Assembly: GCF_036346875.1 (NCBI RefSeq)
Contig: NZ_CP107852.1
Coordinates: 1,550,001-1,614,000 of the forward strand
Length of the DNA stretch: 64,000 nucleotides
Direction of reading: 5' to 3'
Origin: Nocardia sp. NBC_00508
Lineage (GTDB): Bacteria > Actinomycetota > Actinomycetes > Mycobacteriales > Mycobacteriaceae
The notes beneath the pieces are model-generated. The model saw nothing but the letters and a program-made list of their open reading frames with translations. It had not been told where the DNA came from and did not search any database. Of this stretch, positions 61,981 through 64,000 are shown in pieces; position 1 is the first letter of the stretch, and each line of letters begins with the position of its first letter. Position numbers and translations under genes: made by a program.

Positions 61981-62897
61981 TGGTGGGCTCCTTCCTCAAG
62001 GTGTTCCTGGGCCGCGGTGAGAGTGCGGGTCACCGAGGACGAGCTGAGGCTGACGTGCTCGGCAATGCGCGCGTGCGACCAGTTCTGTTCGTGACGCAGG
62101 CGCAGGATCTCGGTCACCTTCTCCCGGTCACGCCGACCGGACGGGTCAGCGCTGCACAGCAGCTCGGCCACCCGCGCCCACCGGTCGACCTCCGCACCGG
62201 TCGCCGGTGCGTGGTGTGGAGGGGCGTCGATCGCGGTCTGTTCGGCAGTGCGCAGCTCCGGGGAGGCCTGTCGCGCGGTCAGTTCGGTCGAGGTCGACCG
62301 GGTCTCGGTGTGGACCTCGCGCACCGACACGGTGCGTACCGGCTCCGGCCGCTGCACTGGTTCCGGCTCGGTGCGCATCGCCGGTTCGGTGCTGGTTTGG
62401 TCGGTGCGTGCGAGTACCAGCAGGGCGACAGTGGCCTGTCCGATGGCGCCGTCGATGATGAGCGGGAACAGCCATGCCAGGTGTTCGCTCATCCCGACCT
62501 GAATCGACAGCTCCCGCAGGGCGTCGAACGACAGCCGGAATGCACCCACCGCGATAGCGGCGGTAAGTGCGACAACAGCCCAGTAGGCGAAGCGTGCCTT
62601 GTTCTGGGCGCGCACGAGCAGCCCGACGCCGTGGGTTGCTGCCAGCAACGCGATCGGCGGGAAACTGGCGACGAACGCCGCAACCGGCTGTTTGCCGTCC
62701 GGTGCGTTGATCCATGCGTGGACGAGGTTGCCCGCGATCGACATTGCCGCGACCAACAGCAATTCACCCCAAAAGAACCGGATCGCCGACACCTGCTCGC
62801 GGGTGCGTGCACCGGCCTGTGCATCGTCTGGTGCGCTGCGGTGCGCAGCAGGCTGGCTGCTGCGCACCACGTCCGCACCGGAGCTGAGTCCGGTCAC
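61977..62897 (-). CDS. DUF2637 membrane protein with C-terminal helix-turn-helix-like region
   Basis: A 306-aa protein. Residues ~40-165 contain four membrane segments (FFWGELLLVAAMSIAGNLVH, FPPIALLAATHGVGLLV, YWAVVALTAAIAVGAFRLS, LFPLIIDGAIGQATVALLVL), the DUF2637 domain found in SpdB-like plasmid-transfer or AICE proteins. A long hydrophilic linker follows. The end (HEQNWSHARIAEHVSLSSSS) looks like a helix-turn-helix. It probably belongs to the spread or regulation functions of the element. The GTG at 62897 follows the next gene after only three bases. Confidence 0.83.
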   Translation of the reverse strand: MTGLSSGADVVRSSQPAAHRSAPDDAQAGARTREQVSAIRFFWGELLLVAAMSIAGNLVHAWINAPDGKQPVAAFVASFPPIALLAATHGVGLLVRAQNKARFAYWAVVALTAAIAVGAFRLSFDALRELSIQVGMSEHLAWLFPLIIDGAIGQATVALLVLARTDQTSTEPAMRTEPEPVQRPEPVRTVSVREVHTETRSTSTELTARQASPELRTAEQTAIDAPPHHAPATGAEVDRWARVAELLCSADPSGRRDREKVTEILRLRHEQNWSHARIAEHVSLSSSSVTRTLTAAQEHLEEGAHQ

Positions 62898-62900
62898 GGT

Positions 62901-63308
62901 TCACGCACCCTTGCTCGCGGCGGGCGGGGTATAGACAGCGGTGAACAGCCGCGCCCGCGAGTACTCAGGGTCGGGTCCGGTGTAGGTGACCGACAGGGTC
63001 GCACCGATCTCGAAGTCCTCGCTGCTGGCGTTCTCCAGTGCCAGTCCGATGGCCTGTTCCATGCGCCAGGACACGTACAGGTTGCGCGGTCCGGCACCGG
63101 TGTCGAGGGTGACGACGGTCTGCATGACCGGCTGGCCGTCCTCGTCGAGTTCGACCTCACCGGGCGCGCCGCCGAACTTCAGCTTGGGTTCCTCGACGGC
63201 GGCGACGATGCGGCCGTAGACGGTGGTGCCGGGCTTGCTGGTCTTGGTGAACGCCGACGCGGGGCGGGCGGCACGGCGGAAACGCTGTCCGAAGCTGTTG
63301 GTGCTCAT
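62901..63308 (-). CDS. Small plasmid/AICE-type protein
   Basis: A 135-aa soluble protein starting STNSFGQRFRRAARPASAFT and ending LFTAVYTPPAASKGA, with a beta-rich middle (TTVYGRIVAAVEEPKLKFGG, EQAIGLALENASSEDFEIGA). Similar small proteins accompany DUF2637 and primase-type genes in actinobacterial mobile elements. The predicted strand-rich fold suggests an OB-fold or single-strand DNA binding role, but this is a guess. It is the second gene, between the Toprim gene and DUF2637. Confidence 0.78.
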   Translation of the reverse strand: MSTNSFGQRFRRAARPASAFTKTSKPGTTVYGRIVAAVEEPKLKFGGAPGEVELDEDGQPVMQTVVTLDTGAGPRNLYVSWRMEQAIGLALENASSEDFEIGATLSVTYTGPDPEYSRARLFTAVYTPPAASKGA

Positions 63309-63337
63309 GATGGATGGGGTCCTTCCTGTTGTGGTGT

Positions 63338-64000
63338 TCAGCGGGCACGGGTCCGGTCGGGCCGGCCGCGGCTGGTCGTTGGGGGGTGCAGGTCGTGGAC
63401 GCTGCGCTGGGATCGAGGCCGGTCGAGGTAGTGGACCGGTTCCAGTTCGTCGAGGTCGTGTCCGGCGTCGAGGTGGTCGCAGAGGTCCTTGCCGTCGCGG
63501 GCCTGCACCACCCGGACTTCGCCGACGCGGTCGGCGAGGGATTCGGCGACCTGGGCGGCGTGGCGGTAGCCGGGCCGGTCGCGGTCGGCGACCACGATCA
63601 CCCGGCCAGCGCCACGCAGCCAGCGGGCGTGGTCGTCGGTCCACTTCCCCGCGCCCATCGCGTTGCACGTCGCGAGCTGCCCGGCCTGGCGGGCTCGCTG
63701 CACGTCCTTCTCGCCCTCGCATACGTACAACTCACGCCCGGTGTCGAGCGCTTCGCGCACGTCGGCGAGCTGCCACGGCAGCGGAGCGAACCCGGTGTTG
63801 ACCCACTCGGTTCCGGTCCAGCGCCGCTGGTAGAAGCTCTTGGCGTGCCCGTGCTCGTGCGGGGTGTGCAGCCGCACCACCGCGCCCTCGACACGACCGC
63901 CCGGCCACCGGTAGACGTAGGTGTCGACCGCCTCGGGCTCCCCGATCTGGGCACCCAAGTCCCGCTTGGCAGGCAGCGGGAACCGAGCCGCGAGGATGGC
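63338..64000 (-). CDS. Toprim-domain protein (primase/replication type), 5' part outside the window
   Basis: The visible ~220 codons are the C-terminal half of a larger protein. The frame is open at the window edge, where it reads AILAARFPLPAKRDLGAQIG. The Toprim fold is recognisable: LYVCEGEKDVQRARQAGQLA with the conserved Glu, CNAMGAGKW, and VIVVADRDRPGYRHAAQVAE with the DxD-type acidic pair. Such proteins act as primases in plasmid or phage replication modules. It is the most upstream visible gene of the leftward operon, so its start lies beyond 64000. Confidence 0.85.
   Translation of the reverse strand, partial: AILAARFPLPAKRDLGAQIGEPEAVDTYVYRWPGGRVEGAVVRLHTPHEHGHAKSFYQRRWTGTEWVNTGFAPLPWQLADVREALDTGRELYVCEGEKDVQRARQAGQLATCNAMGAGKWTDDHARWLRGAGRVIVVADRDRPGYRHAAQVAESLADRVGEVRVVQARDGKDLCDHLDAGHDLDELEPVHYLDRPRSQRSVHDLHPPTTSRGRPDRTRAR

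Larger units (their letters stand above)
59129..64000. mobile_element. Right-hand part of an integrated mobile element (AICE/plasmid-like), running past the window end
   Basis: The left border is the tRNA 3' fragment. Inside are a markedly AT-richer cargo gene (59.4-61.2 kb), a long inverted repeat, a repeat block, and the plasmid-type block: a small protein, a DUF2637 membrane protein, a ~135-aa conserved-type protein and a Toprim protein, all on the minus strand. The order resembles replication/transfer regions of actinobacterial integrative and conjugative elements. No intact integrase for it is visible; the one at 58.2 kb lies outside and is broken, so the element's own integrase would be beyond 64 kb or lost. 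Confidence 0.65.

Overview
The window reads as chromosomal DNA of a high-GC mycolic-acid actinomycete, most likely a Nocardia or a close relative. Supporting signs are the GC-rich codon use with many GTG starts, an NDMA-dependent alcohol dehydrogenase, a CYP125-like P450, a group II truncated haemoglobin, a SigF-type sigma/anti-sigma pair, two TerD-domain proteins, two XRE regulators of the ~400-aa actinobacterial type, and several actinobacterial DUF families. No rRNA or complete tRNA gene was seen. The only tRNA-like sequence is the 3' part of a tRNA with anticodon CAT near 59.15 kb.

0-8.7 kb: an XRE regulator broken by an in-frame TGA, an intact divergent XRE regulator, the C-terminal remnant of a berberine-bridge-type oxidoreductase, a large membrane Ser/Thr kinase, a DUF3145 protein and two beta-lactamase-fold hydrolases. 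8.7-20.9 kb: NDMA-dependent alcohol dehydrogenase with KstR-like palindromes upstream, a DinB-like protein, an APH-type phosphotransferase, a fused PabA-PabB aminodeoxychorismate synthase, a TerD/DUF2510/TerB-like/HNH fusion, a coupled CYP125-like P450 and TetR regulator, truncated haemoglobin and a Tat lipoprotein. 21-27.6 kb: a head-to-head pair of paralogous small membrane proteins, a TerD-vWA protein, an AI-2E-type permease, an O-acetylhomoserine sulfhydrylase, a secreted protein and a tiny CsbD protein. 27.7-36.7 kb: MMPL transporter, SigF-like sigma factor overlapping its anti-sigma gene, a VOC protein divergent from a GlxA-type regulator, an ArsR/membrane-protein pair, a 26-codon methionine-rich ORF and a KUP potassium transporter.

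36.7-45.4 kb: a TetR regulator faces a catabolic operon (SDR, saccharopine-dehydrogenase-like enzyme, acyl-CoA synthetase) across a perfect double operator. An aldo/keto reductase, a truncated acyltransferase, a secreted lipase and an RNase Z-like hydrolase follow. 45.8-53.3 kb: a compact divergent cluster (RidA, IclR, KDG kinase facing PLP dehydratase, N-acyl-D-amino-acid deacylase, KDPG aldolase, GntP permease). Its parts fit one route from an N-acylated 2-amino sugar acid, such as N-acetyl-D-glucosaminate, to pyruvate and glyceraldehyde 3-phosphate. Palindromes in the shared promoter region are likely IclR sites.

53.5-64 kb: secreted proteins (D,D-carboxypeptidase, GH114 glycosidase, small secreted protein, Tat-exported FAD oxidoreductase), then a truncated tyrosine integrase, the tRNA 3' fragment and an integrated element running past the window end. 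The element carries a distinctly AT-richer DUF262-AlbA_2 gene (candidate anti-phage cargo), a 43-bp-arm inverted repeat, a GATC-rich repeat block, a strong hairpin, and plasmid-like genes (DUF2637 membrane protein, a small conserved-type protein, a Toprim protein).
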